Source: an uncultured Acetatifactor sp. (GTDB taxonomy: Bacteria > Bacillota > Clostridia > Lachnospirales > Lachnospiraceae). Taken from it: a stretch of DNA of 64,000 nucleotides. The notes beneath the pieces were generated by a model. The model was not told the DNA's origin, ran no database searches, and worked only from the letters and a program-made list of their open reading frames with translations. Within the stretch, counting starts at the first letter, position 1, and each line of letters opens with the position of its first letter. Positions 1 through 8,349 of the stretch are shown in pieces. The DNA lies in the NCBI GenBank assembly GCA_934436435.1, contig CAKSAN010000006.1:62001-126000 (forward strand). The letters are read 5' to 3'. The translations under genes and the position numbers were made by a program.

Positions 1-351
1 AACCGGACCTATTGAATAGCAGGACATAATACACACAGTTAATAAAAGCAATTGTACATATAAAGGAAGCAATATTTTTGAAAAAAAGAAGATGATAATT
101 CCCATATATGTGGTGGATGCCAGTAGGCACTTTTTGTATGTGTAAAAATGAAGACCACCGGAAAATGTTCTTAAAAAACACATTATTATTAATAAGAAGA
201 TATATAGTTTTAGATGGTTTTGAAACGCAATACCCATCAGTAGTATTTTGCTTAATTCTGATGAAGTACTTTTGATTACAAAGGTAAGTTGAGCCATTTG
301 ATAATTACTTAATCCATATTTGTCTTTAATATATATTTTTATCCTGTCCAT
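1..351 (-). CDS. agrB: AgrB-like peptide-processing protease, N-terminal part (cut by window edge)
   Basis: Seen: an open frame of 117 codons starting with ATG at 351 (complement), preceded by the Shine-Dalgarno-like AAGGGAGA, and still open at base 1. Residues 61-75 read RTFSGGLHFYTYKKC. This matches the AgrB signature of Arg, Gly-Gly, His and Cys, with His68 and Cys75 seven apart as in the catalytic His/Cys pair of staphylococcal AgrB. Hydrophobic segments flank the motif. Family knowledge: AgrB is a membrane cysteine endopeptidase that trims and cyclises the AgrD pro-peptide into an autoinducer. An agrD gene, if present, would lie left of the window. The gene diverges from the XRE regulator at 650 and is probably cargo of the mobile element. 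The C-terminal part is not visible. Confidence 0.82.
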   Translation of the reverse strand, partial: MDRIKIYIKDKYGLSNYQMAQLTFVIKSTSSELSKILLMGIAFQNHLKLYIFLLIIMCFLRTFSGGLHFYTYKKCLLASTTYMGIIIFFFSKILLPLYVQLLLLTVCIMSCYSIGPV

Positions 352-520
352 ACGAAGATCTCCCTTCATCTATTCCAAGAATATCCCATAAAACTGAAAA
401 AACTTCATTTTGAACTGAATATATATTTTTTTTTACTGACATACAAAAATGGGTAGATAAGCATATGATAAAGCTTTCAGAGAGGAATTTCTTGGATTTT
501 CGGACAATTTTTTTATTAAT

Positions 521-550
521 TAAGTAAATAAGTTATGGCTTATTTGTTTA
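521..550. promoter_or_regulatory. 12-bp inverted repeat, candidate operator
   Basis: TAAGTAAATAAG at 521-532 and CTTATTTGTTTA at 539-550 are inverted copies (10 of 12 positions match) around a 6-bp spacer. The dyad lies in the divergent region between the agrB-like gene and the XRE regulator, 34 bp before the short ORF at 584. A dyad here is what an XRE dimer would bind for autoregulation. That role is inferred; the symmetry is seen. Confidence 0.5.
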
Positions 551-583
551 TGATGTAAACTTAGAACTGGAGGTATAGAGCGT

Positions 584-625
584 ATGAACAACGGACGGTT
601 TAACACTACTGGTAATAAGATGTAG
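584..625 (+). CDS. Possible 13-residue leader peptide
   Basis: A short frame MNNGRFNTTGNKM starts with ATG at 584 behind the good ribosome binding site GGAGGT (569-574) and ends at 623-625, 24 bp before the XRE regulator start. It is too short to judge by similarity. It may be a translated leader of the regulator gene or a chance ORF. The strong ribosome binding site is the only support. Confidence 0.3.
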   Translation: MNNGRFNTTGNKM

Positions 626-649
626 AATTATAGCATCTGGAGGTAGATT

Positions 650-973
650 ATGTCGAATATAGAAGTTGGGGCAAGGATAAGAGAACTCCGGGAAATACAA
701 AATTATACAAGAGAAGGTTTGGCTGAAAAAGTGGATATTTCGGCTAAATTTCTTTATGAGATAGAAATGGGCAAGAAGGGATTTTCTGCTGATACATTAT
801 GTAGAATATCGAAAGCTTTATCTGTAAGCTGTGATTATATTATGCTTGGTGAGGATGCGGGAAGTGGCGGCAAAGAAAAGATTATTTGTGTATTAGAAAA
901 GCTGGAACCAAAACAAACGAGTAAGATTCAGGATATACTTAAAATTTTATCCGAATTGTGTGAAGTAATATAA
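650..973 (+). CDS. XRE/Cro-type HTH transcriptional regulator
   Basis: 107 residues. Residues about 6-62 form an HTH_3 (Cro/C1) fold, with the recognition region around ISAKFLYEIEMGKKGFS and the usual ending SCDYIML. The C-terminal tail of about 40 residues is charged and helical, ending in a leucine-rich segment that could dimerise. The start is ATG at 650 with GGAGG at 639-643. It lies divergently from the agrB-like gene, with a dyad between them. It may therefore regulate that gene and itself, but this is inferred from position only. The ligand and target are unknown. Confidence 0.85.
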   Translation: MSNIEVGARIRELREIQNYTREGLAEKVDISAKFLYEIEMGKKGFSADTLCRISKALSVSCDYIMLGEDAGSGGKEKIICVLEKLEPKQTSKIQDILKILSELCEVI

Positions 974-1068
974 ATTCAGTTAATAAATAGCATTGTTTAG
1001 TAAAAAAGGAAATATTGTCCTCCGCTTTGCAGGATAATGTGAAAAACATTAGTGAGGTGGAGGGTTTT

Positions 1069-1245
1069 ATGAAATTTTGTAGAAGAAAGTCTTTTTGGTG
1101 GACAAATAGTATTTTTTGCTCACGATATATAGGATTGAATAGTTTAAAAAGAACAGAAAAGTATACCCTTCCGAAAGTAATTTTGGAGGGGTTTTTGATA
1201 TTTATCCAAAGTAAGACACCATATATACAATCATTACGTTTTTAG
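1069..1245 (+). CDS. Small basic ORF of uncertain reality
   Basis: 58 residues from ATG 1069 behind GAGGTGGAGG, rich in Lys/Arg and aromatic residues. I recognise no family. It does not resemble AgrD: there is no Cys-containing core followed by an acidic tail. A terminator-like hairpin lies inside the frame at 1166-1196, which argues against a real gene. The upstream CCTCC (1019-1023) could pair with this GGAGG and hide it. Treat it as a weak candidate. Confidence 0.2.
   Translation: MKFCRRKSFWWTNSIFCSRYIGLNSLKRTEKYTLPKVILEGFLIFIQSKTPYIQSLRF
1166..1196 (+). terminator. Probable intrinsic terminator after the XRE gene
   Basis: CCCTTCC (1166-1172) pairs with GGAGGGG (1185-1191, one G-T pair) around a 12-base loop, followed by TTTTT. 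It would end transcription from the XRE regulator unit about 190 bp after its stop codon. Confidence 0.45.
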
Positions 1246-1360
1246 TATACATCCGGAGTAATGGATTGTGTTTTTAGTCGGAGTCTTCTGGGGTATACAT
1301 AGAGGCAGAGGTCCGCCATGTGTTCTTCACTTCAAGAATTTTAGGAATGGAGAATACAAA

Positions 1361-1786
1361 ATGTCAAAGTGTATAAAGATTAGAATAAAGGATTTCTACA
1401 AAGATGCAGTCGGCGAAACTGAATATACATACGTCACCGAGGAGGTCTATGAAGCTTTGGTTAATACTTTCCGAAAAGAAACTCATGCAGAAGAAATGAG
1501 AGATTTACGGCACATAACAGTAAATGGTTATGTGGAGGGAATGACAGAGGATTTAATCAAGGAAACAGGAATCTCTCTGGAGGATATGATAATCAGGCAG
1601 ATTGAAATAGAGATTTTACAAAAAGCGATGCAGTCACTCACGGAAGTACAAAAAGAGCGACTGCATCTTTATTTTTTTAAGGGAATGACAACTAGAGAAA
1701 TTGCTGATAAACTGGGTGTTTCTCAAAATGTTGTTTGGAAGTCTATCCGGGGATCTATAAATACTTTAAAAAAATTTTTTGAGTAG
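1361..1786 (+). CDS. Sigma-70 region 4-like HTH protein of a mobile element
   Basis: 141 residues. The C-terminal half (about 90-138) is a sigma-70 region 4-type helix-turn-helix: LTEVQKERLHLYFFKG, then TTREIADKLGVSQNVVWKS. The N-terminal half is acidic and unrecognised, with no sigma region 2. Proteins of this layout are common in integrative elements of Clostridia and are thought to be regulators rather than full sigma factors. The start at 1361 is chosen for GGAATGGAG and because residues before it are low-complexity; the frame itself is open from 1268. Function in the element is unknown. Confidence 0.75.
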   Translation: MSKCIKIRIKDFYKDAVGETEYTYVTEEVYEALVNTFRKETHAEEMRDLRHITVNGYVEGMTEDLIKETGISLEDMIIRQIEIEILQKAMQSLTEVQKERLHLYFFKGMTTREIADKLGVSQNVVWKSIRGSINTLKKFFE

Positions 1787-2432
1787 AGGGGTGTCAAACG
1801 CCGATTTTGTGTGAGTACCTTATGAGAGGTGCTTTATCGGACGGATGGTCTCTTCCGAAAATCTTCTCATGATACGCACATTGACAAATGCCGGAGAAGA
1901 GTTTTTACACTTACTTCGAGAGCAACACAGAATTACACCGTGTTTTGCCAGCCATACCCAGCAATCCAGATACATTAGCCATTTCTTGAGCCGTAAACGG
2001 GGCGCGAAGATACTCCTGCATTTGTGTGCCAAATGTAAAAAAGATCGCATCTAAGGAGTTGAGCGAGACAACCGAGGATACAGCCGGTCTGTGGTAGACA
2101 GGTGCGAAGAAAGAAATGGCCTATAATGATACTCCTTGAGATTAGCCAGCACGCAGTGGTGGAGGTGAGATTCCTGTGATGTCTGTCTGCCTTTTACGGT
2201 AGGAACCGCAGACAGTCTGGATTGACTGCCCAACAAATGCCTTGATGTTTATTCTTTCTGTCTTTGCGGCATTTCGGTTCCGGGGAGTAGTGTCGAATAG
2301 GAACCAGAGTATTAAAAGTGAAGGATTATGGCAGTAAGACTTAATAACAGAATTCATGCGGCGGAGGGAGACTTCCGCCGTATTCTTGTGGTATTAAGGT
2401 TACCCAAAGGACAAAACGGAGGAAAGCAGAAA
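1787..2432. other. 646-bp stretch without a convincing gene; structured, possibly a leader RNA
   Basis: No frame here has both a ribosome binding site and a protein-like composition. Seen: an 8-bp perfect inverted repeat CTGTCTGC/GCAGACAG (2183-2190 and 2208-2215), a GGTTCC/GGAACC pair near 2275-2305, and a short hairpin GGCGGA/TCCGCC near 2360-2379. A frame opens at 2328 behind AAGTGAAGG and runs into the 2433 gene, so translation could start earlier. The stretch links the sigma-like gene to the next small protein and may be a regulated leader; that is inference. Confidence 0.4.
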
Positions 2433-2828
2433 ATGAAAAAAGAAGATCGGGAAATGATTGAGAAAATCATGGCAACAGAAAAAGTGGGGTATGCGTATAT
2501 GTACCCGATGGATGGTGGGGCAAGGAAGGAGCATTACATTTCCATGACTCCAGAGAATATTGCGAATTACATCGGAACGTATATGGTAGAAGCGGAAAGC
2601 ATGGTGTTCACAGATATTGCAGATAATCTGGAACTGAATACCTTTGGCTGCTTCATTAATACCTGTACGAGCCGGAAATTATGTATGGAATTACAGGAAC
2701 TTCTGTTTCCGATCCAGTGTGGAGATGAAGAACCGGGAGAAGTGCTGGCAGTAGACAGAAGCGTGGCGGATAAGTATTTTCAGCAAGAGGACGAAGCGGT
2801 GACAATGGCAGAAATGAGTATGCCGTAG
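2433..2828 (+). CDS. Unrecognised 131-residue mobile-element protein
   Basis: From ATG 2433, chosen for ACGGAGGAAAG just upstream, the product is soluble and acidic with no membrane segment. It has a basic start (KKEDREMIEKIMATEKVG) and two cysteines in the segment GCFINTCTSRKLC (about residues 77-89). I recognise no domain. It sits between the sigma-like gene and the recombinases, so it is probably element-encoded and not essential to the host. An alternative in-frame start at 2328 adds 35 residues that look less protein-like. Confidence 0.6.
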   Translation: MKKEDREMIEKIMATEKVGYAYMYPMDGGARKEHYISMTPENIANYIGTYMVEAESMVFTDIADNLELNTFGCFINTCTSRKLCMELQELLFPIQCGDEEPGEVLAVDRSVADKYFQQEDEAVTMAEMSMP

Positions 2829-2892
2829 GAACGCGGGAGGTATTACAAATAATGAGGTTATTCCTTAAAAACAGGGGAAGGAGAAAAGAAAA

Positions 2893-3345
2893 ATGGATTT
2901 GAAAAAAACAGAAGAACTTACTGTAAGTAAGATGAAAAGAACTTTATCTGTTATTTTAGAATATGCAAATTCCCTTGCATTAACGGATTTAGAAGGAAAT
3001 CGGGACAAACTGAAGAGGTGGAAGCGGTTCTCTACTGGAATGGCACAATACTATTGTGTCGAAGGACATGAAGCAAACTGTGATGACATTATCGCAGAAA
3101 AGTATACAAGCCCTTTTGAGAGAATGCTGGAAGGGAGCAGGGAGGCATTACAGGGTGTTGAGCGTGGGAAAGTTTCCGACGAAATCAAAGAGGAAGCAAT
3201 TAACGGAATTAACAGATATCGGGAAGATATGCTTATGGAGAATGTTCCGGGATACGAGACTGATATTGAAACGTGTAGCGGTCTCATTGAGGAACTATCG
3301 GAGTGGAATAGACATGTAGAAGAGCAGCAGATGATGGGAATGTAA
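2893..3345 (+). CDS. Unrecognised 150-residue protein before the recombinases
   Basis: ATG 2893 follows the purine-rich AGGGGAAGGAGAAAAG. The product is charged and mostly helical, without signal peptide, membrane segment or known motif. It ends 91 bp before the first recombinase start and is transcribed the same way. This position recalls accessory genes next to integrases, but no excisionase-like winged helix is evident. Function unknown. Confidence 0.6.
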   Translation: MDLKKTEELTVSKMKRTLSVILEYANSLALTDLEGNRDKLKRWKRFSTGMAQYYCVEGHEANCDDIIAEKYTSPFERMLEGSREALQGVERGKVSDEIKEEAINGINRYREDMLMENVPGYETDIETCSGLIEELSEWNRHVEEQQMMGM

Positions 3346-3436
3346 AGGCATGATAGGAGAATAATTAGCTGGATATAATTACCGATATGTGGTAGTGTAT
3401 GGAGTAGAAAAGCCGGAAATACAAGGAGAGCGGATC

Positions 3437-4552
3437 GTGAAACAATATGTGGTAAAGACGCTGACGGAAGGTAGACATAAGCTGTTCTACATACAGGATA
3501 ACGAAAGCTATGAAATAGTTTTACATCCCAGTAAGTATCTGAAATACAAAATAGATACGAACTGTTCTCCCAACACGGTGAGAAGAATTGCCTTTGCATT
3601 GAGCTATTATATGGAATATCTCAGTCAGCAGGAACTGGAACTGATTGAGGTAGGAGAACTGGGGTATGAGGAGCAAAATAGACACTTTGTACAATTTTTG
3701 TATTGGCTGTTAGAAGGCAGACATTTAGAAAAACATAGGAAACAAAGCACTGGAAAAGGAACCTGCAACGCATATTTAAAAAGTGTGTTCGGGTTCTTTT
3801 TATATATGGCGGAGTGTGGGCAGATCAAGTATTTAAAGGTTTTAAGCTACAATCAAGTGACGGTGGCGACAAGTGTGGGAATCAAAAGGACGATCCGATC
3901 ACAGACTTTTAGAGGGTATTTCAAACCAAAAGAGAGAAATGTCCGAGCGGCCGAGGAAGTAGAGATTATAGAGATCCTACGAGCGTGTACAAATACAAGA
4001 GATCAGTTGCTTTTACTGATGATTGCAGAAACGGGTTTTCGTATTGGAGAAATCCTGGGTGTAGATTATACAAGGGATATTGATTATCAACGCAAGACTG
4101 TTAGAGTATATTTTCGTGATGACAATGAAAATGAAGCCAGAGCGAAAAACGCAGAGCATCGGAGAGCGAGAATCAGTGATGAAACATTTGAGTTTTTACT
4201 GAGTTATCTGAACGAGTACCGGAAGTTGCTACAACGTGGGACATTTTTATTTATCAATATTGAAGGGGATAGGGCTGGCAAGCCCATGATGGTAGGGAGC
4301 GTATATGATATGCTCAAACGAATGGAGAAAAAGACAGGACATAAGATTACTCCACATATGCTCAGACGATATTTTGCACGATCCAGAAGACAGGAGAATT
4401 GGAATCTGGAAATGATCAGCATGGCATTAGGTCATAAGCACTTGGATACTACTATAAAATATCTTGGGAATCTGGATGACAAATTACTGGAAGCGAGTAA
4501 AGAGTTTTATGAAAAACATTCGGAACTGTATGGGATTGACAGATTACTGTAA
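3437..4552 (+). CDS. Tyrosine recombinase 1 (TnpA-like of Tn554 type)
   Basis: About 371 residues from GTG 3437, which has AAGGAGAG six bases upstream; an upstream GTG at 3389 has no such site. An N-terminal SAM-like core-binding region (about 30-160) is followed by the catalytic domain. Seen catalytic motifs: Arg in ETGFRIGEILGVDY, HMLRRYFA (H-x-x-R), LGHKHLDTTIKYLG with His and the Tyr nucleophile. It ends 12 bp before the second recombinase, so the block is one operon. In Tn554, TnpA, TnpB and TnpC act together in site-specific transposition; the same cooperation is inferred here. Confidence 0.88.
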   Translation: MKQYVVKTLTEGRHKLFYIQDNESYEIVLHPSKYLKYKIDTNCSPNTVRRIAFALSYYMEYLSQQELELIEVGELGYEEQNRHFVQFLYWLLEGRHLEKHRKQSTGKGTCNAYLKSVFGFFLYMAECGQIKYLKVLSYNQVTVATSVGIKRTIRSQTFRGYFKPKERNVRAAEEVEIIEILRACTNTRDQLLLLMIAETGFRIGEILGVDYTRDIDYQRKTVRVYFRDDNENEARAKNAEHRRARISDETFEFLLSYLNEYRKLLQRGTFLFINIEGDRAGKPMMVGSVYDMLKRMEKKTGHKITPHMLRRYFARSRRQENWNLEMISMALGHKHLDTTIKYLGNLDDKLLEASKEFYEKHSELYGIDRLL

Positions 4553-4564
4553 AGGAGAAGATCT

Positions 4565-6391
4565 ATGCTTGCGGAAGCGCTGCGGCTGGCAACATCACAG
4601 GAAGACATAGACGAATTAACAGCGCAGTTGGAGGCAGAGCTTAAGGAATGCGAAGCAACTACAGTTTCCTATAAGAATAAGTTAAAACAGTTCATGATGG
4701 AAAATGATATTTGGCAGATCAGTGAACTGAATTACTATTGGAGAGAGAAGTACTGTGAATATTTAAAGCACAGGATGAGCAAGACTTCCTGTGAATTATA
4801 CATAAAGACATTTGACCGGGTAAAATTACATTCTCTTAGAAAGCAACCTCAGATAATTCTTGCAAGGAAGAGGCAGAGACCAGAGTATGCGGATGAAATA
4901 CTCTATCTCCCATATCACCCTAATATAGAAATAGCAGAAAGATTTTGCAAGGAAAACAATAAAAACCTGTTAGCATGGGATTTTACTTTAAAAACGGCTG
5001 AAAAACTAAAAAGGCAGATATTTCAGTTATTGCATTATTTTATAGAAAATGCCGCTAACAGCGAGAGGATGCATGCACAGCTTGGTGGACTGGCAAGATT
5101 ATACGATTTCTGTGTGTTGGAACAGATCGAAGATCTGGAGAAATTGGAAATAGATCAAATCGAAAGATTCCAGAAAACATTTACAACAGAATATCAGCGT
5201 CACTATTATGCAGGGGTCACATACTGGTGTGGCAGAGCACTTTTTATGGAAGCAGAAGAAATTCATTGGGATGCGAATGTATGGTATATGGAGCGGATGC
5301 ATCTGCAGCCGGAGAGAATAGATCCAGCGGCCCCCGTAATGTCGCTGTCCTTTGCAGAGGTTATGAATAAAGAGAATCGAAAACTACTACAAAAGTATTT
5401 AAGATATGGCATCGGAATTACAAACCTCTCTATCAGCAGTTTAAGAACAGAGTTTCTTGTGGTAAGAAAATTTCTGGGAGATATGAATCAGCCGGAGACG
5501 GAAAATATCTGTATGGTGACAGAACAGCAGATGGATGCATGGTTCAGAAGTGAACAACAGCGGGAAGTGCAGGCAGATACATTTAATAAGAAGGTTATGT
5601 GTATTCTGCACTTTTTCCAATATTTACAAATTAAAGACTATATTACAATCATACCGTTTGATCCGAATTATTACCTCAAGAAAACCTTCATGCAACATCA
5701 TGATCGAAGTGTTGCGCAGGAAACCATGGATCAGATTCGGCGGAATCTATACCGATTTCCAGAGGAAGTGAGGTTGATGTATTTGCATCTGTGGGGAGTA
5801 GGGCTTCGGATCAGTGAAGTATGTACATTGAAGGGAAGTGCTTATTATCTTCAGGGAAAGGATGCCTGGATACAGGTATATCAGACCAAAATGCGAACCT
5901 ATAAGCGAATACCGATACCGATGACTTTGTATCGGCTGATGCAGGTTTATATTACAAAATACAAACGTAAGACTGAGGAATATATATTTCAGAATCGAAA
6001 TGGTGGGGCATACAGAAAAACAACTTTTCAACAAACAATGAAACGACTCTGTGAAGAATGCAATATTCAGAATGGCGAATATCTTTTCAAAAGTCATGAC
6101 TATCGTCATACGCTGGCAACAACATTTTATGATGCTGGTGTTCCTATACAGAGTATTCGGGATTATCTGGGGCATGAGTATGAAGAAATGACACTTCAAT
6201 ATTTGGATTATATGCCAAAGAGAATAGAGAACGCTAATGAAGAGTATTTCAAGAGAAAAAGTCTGGCAAGTTGTCTGAGAAAAGGGGTGGAAAATGGAGA
6301 ACAGAATCTATATCAGGGAAATGACACAGTACAGAGCGATTGCGTTGACGAAACAGCAGAAGAAGTATATAACTGGGGACCCGTTCTATGA
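4565..6391 (+). CDS. Tyrosine recombinase 2 (TnpB-like, long form)
   Basis: 608 residues, close to the roughly 630 of Tn554 TnpB. ATG 4565 follows AAAGGAGAAG. The long N-terminal region is helical. The catalytic domain lies about 390-590: Arg in GVGLRISEVCTLKG, HDYRHTLATTF (H-x-x-R), LGHEYEEMTLQYLDYMP with the Tyr nucleophile. The C-terminal 50 residues extend past the catalytic domain and overlap the next gene by 98 bp in another frame. All key residues are present, so it looks active. Confidence 0.88.
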   Translation: MLAEALRLATSQEDIDELTAQLEAELKECEATTVSYKNKLKQFMMENDIWQISELNYYWREKYCEYLKHRMSKTSCELYIKTFDRVKLHSLRKQPQIILARKRQRPEYADEILYLPYHPNIEIAERFCKENNKNLLAWDFTLKTAEKLKRQIFQLLHYFIENAANSERMHAQLGGLARLYDFCVLEQIEDLEKLEIDQIERFQKTFTTEYQRHYYAGVTYWCGRALFMEAEEIHWDANVWYMERMHLQPERIDPAAPVMSLSFAEVMNKENRKLLQKYLRYGIGITNLSISSLRTEFLVVRKFLGDMNQPETENICMVTEQQMDAWFRSEQQREVQADTFNKKVMCILHFFQYLQIKDYITIIPFDPNYYLKKTFMQHHDRSVAQETMDQIRRNLYRFPEEVRLMYLHLWGVGLRISEVCTLKGSAYYLQGKDAWIQVYQTKMRTYKRIPIPMTLYRLMQVYITKYKRKTEEYIFQNRNGGAYRKTTFQQTMKRLCEECNIQNGEYLFKSHDYRHTLATTFYDAGVPIQSIRDYLGHEYEEMTLQYLDYMPKRIENANEEYFKRKSLASCLRKGVENGEQNLYQGNDTVQSDCVDETAEEVYNWGPVL

Positions 6392-7826
6392 TCTGAATGA
6401 ATTGACAGTAGCGAGTATACGGACAGAAGTGAGAGATTTTCTTGCGGACAGAAGTCAAAAGGTGAATATAGTGACCTTTTGTGCAGAGAGAGTCCGATAC
6501 AGAAAAATATGCCTTTTTTTAAACAGGTATGCTCAAAATGTGGAAAGCCTGGCTGATATAGAAAAAGAAGTGTGGATGAAAAAACTGAAGGCATGGATGA
6601 TTCAGGAAGGAATAGAAATTACCCAAAAGCGGAAAGGCGTATATGGAACCGCCACTTTTCCCAAGACGAGAGAGTTTGGATATCTGGATGCAATACTGGA
6701 TTTTGTCAATGAACGAAGGATGATGCAGAGTGGGGTGGCGGAAAAAGAGAAGGATATTTGGCATCTGGAGAAATTGGACATACCGTATAAGGACAATCCT
6801 GTTAAAAATGTAAAATCAATCGATTTCACTGCAATATCACAGAAATGTATACGGGAGGAACTAAAAAAAGGAATTTATCTAAATCTTCAAAGTGAGGCGA
6901 TTGCCTGCGTAAAAAAGGAAATGACAGCCATAAGGCGGCTGTCGAGATATTTAAAAGAAAAACAACCACAGATACAATCCTGCGTGGAGTTGAAGCGCGA
7001 TATTATAGAAGAATATCTGACTTATCTGAAAACGGAAGATGTTGGAATGAAATATTTTCATGCAGAGTTGAACCGACTCCGGTCTATATTGGAAAGTATA
7101 GGTCACGCCTGTGAATATGAAAATCTGGGTATGCTGTTTCTGAACAGAGATATTCCGCCTGCACGTAGAGGAGAGTTTAGGACATACTCTGATGAAGAAC
7201 TGAAGAGATTGAACGCAGCGATTGTGGAGATGGACGAGCAGACGGCCAGAATTATGATCATCCACCAGATGTTGGGAACCAGAATATCAGATACACTTAC
7301 GCTGGAAACGGACTGCCTGTATGAAAAAGAAGAGAACATTATCATACGGATACGGCAAATGAAAAGTAGTACTTATGAGAAACCAATCAGCGCAGAACTG
7401 GCGCAGTTAATCAGAATGGCCATTACTTATACCAGAGAGAAGTACGGAGAAACAAAGTACATTTTTGTTAATGATAAGGATTCTGCAAAACCATTGCAAT
7501 ACGGTACGATACAAAGCCGGATTGTGAAAATGATCCATGAGAAGGATATCCGGGATGATAACGGTAATTTATTTGGATTTGGATCTCATTTGTATAGACA
7601 TTATTACAGCGTGAAATTGTCAGAGATGCATCTGGACGATTGGACAATAGCACAACTATTGGGGCATAGATCTGTCAGAAACGTAAAGTATTATCGAAAG
7701 ATGAGTAACCAAGCTCTGGCAGATGATACGAGAGAAGTGCTGAAGATGTTATCAGATCAGATGAAAGAAAGCTTGGATGGTTGGGAGGAAGAATATGAGC
7801 AAATACGACAAAATGGTGGAATGTAA
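6294..7826 (+). CDS. Tyrosine recombinase 3 of the recombinase block
   Basis: 510 residues from ATG 6294, behind AAGGGGTGG inside the end of the previous gene, suggesting translational coupling. The catalytic domain lies about 290-490: Arg in LGTRISDTLTLETD, HLYRHYYSVKLSE (H-x-x-R), LLGHRSVRNVKYYRKMSN with His and Tyr. Classical Tn554 has only two recombinases plus TnpC, so this third enzyme makes the block unusual and nearer in count to RIT-type trios, though protein sizes differ from those. It overlaps the TnpC-like gene by 32 bp. Confidence 0.86.
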   Translation: MENRIYIREMTQYRAIALTKQQKKYITGDPFYDLNELTVASIRTEVRDFLADRSQKVNIVTFCAERVRYRKICLFLNRYAQNVESLADIEKEVWMKKLKAWMIQEGIEITQKRKGVYGTATFPKTREFGYLDAILDFVNERRMMQSGVAEKEKDIWHLEKLDIPYKDNPVKNVKSIDFTAISQKCIREELKKGIYLNLQSEAIACVKKEMTAIRRLSRYLKEKQPQIQSCVELKRDIIEEYLTYLKTEDVGMKYFHAELNRLRSILESIGHACEYENLGMLFLNRDIPPARRGEFRTYSDEELKRLNAAIVEMDEQTARIMIIHQMLGTRISDTLTLETDCLYEKEENIIIRIRQMKSSTYEKPISAELAQLIRMAITYTREKYGETKYIFVNDKDSAKPLQYGTIQSRIVKMIHEKDIRDDNGNLFGFGSHLYRHYYSVKLSEMHLDDWTIAQLLGHRSVRNVKYYRKMSNQALADDTREVLKMLSDQMKESLDGWEEEYEQIRQNGGM

Positions 7827-8178
7827 CCAAAAGGTCAGCAGGGAGAAAATCGACCTGGCCAGAAAAACGATATTGGATATGATGGAAGAAGGGGAAAAGG
7901 TGACAATTCCAAAGCTGATGGCACAGACAGGACTGTCGAGAGGTTTTTTCTACAAAAATCCTACCGTGCGAAATCTGCTGGATGAAGCGATGCAGAAACA
8001 GGTTGGCATGGTTGATCCTCGGAGAGAGATACTGGATATGGCTATGGACAATGAAATTGTGAAGCTGCATGAACAGATGAAAATACTGCGGGGAGAAAAT
8101 GAGGAACTTAAGATGGAAAACCAAAGAATGCAAAAAGCGTTGGAAAAGAAAAATGCAAATATTTTAAGAATGCTGTAG
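7795..8178 (+). CDS. TnpC-like accessory protein (DUF6262 type)
   Basis: 127 residues from ATG 7795, with GGGAGGAAG upstream; the length matches Tn554 TnpC (about 125). The N-terminal part contains an HTH-like segment (VTIPKLMAQTGLSRGFFYKN), and the last 45 residues are a coiled coil (EIVKLHEQMKILRGENEEL). This architecture is that of small proteins that follow Tn554-type recombinases. TnpC of Tn554 influences orientation and frequency of transposition. The role here is inferred from order and shape. Confidence 0.75.
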   Translation: MSKYDKMVECNQKVSREKIDLARKTILDMMEEGEKVTIPKLMAQTGLSRGFFYKNPTVRNLLDEAMQKQVGMVDPRREILDMAMDNEIVKLHEQMKILRGENEELKMENQRMQKALEKKNANILRML

Positions 8179-8207
8179 GCAGAATACCATAAATGAAATC
8201 GAATATT

Positions 8208-8227
8208 ATGGCTTCGCAAGAAGCCAT
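8208..8227 (+). terminator. Perfect hairpin after the recombinase operon
   Basis: ATGGCTTC (8208-8215), loop GCAA (a GNRA tetraloop) and GAAGCCAT (8220-8227), 29 bp after the TnpC-like stop. It has no clear T-tract, so it may be an RNA-stabilising hairpin or part of the element end rather than a true terminator. Confidence 0.4.
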
Positions 8228-8349
8228 TTACAAACGTATGGTTGGATTGACTATGCGTTTTCTTTTATATAAAATGAAAAGAAGAACATGAAACACAGTT
8301 GTACATTCTGTTAAGTCCAGTAAAATAGAGAGGTATAGGGAAGGGGCTA

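Larger units (their letters stand above)
1..8345. mobile_element. Right-hand part of a Tn554-like element inserted in an ABC-F gene
   Basis: Three adjacent tyrosine recombinases with a TnpC-like gene, a sigma-like HTH gene and unrecognised small genes are packed in AT-rich DNA. They end within about 170 bp of a point where an ABC-F gene begins in the middle of its conserved ATPase domain. The left boundary lies outside the window, so size, target duplication and full cargo cannot be seen. The right boundary is placed near 8345-8350 from where ABC-F similarity starts. The recombinases read toward this end, unlike classical Tn554 where they start near an end and read inward. Confidence 0.65.

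Noticed and set aside
1845..2054. 69-codon frame in the element's long gap
   Set aside because: No ribosome binding site, opposite-strand frame of similar length, and no protein-like pattern.
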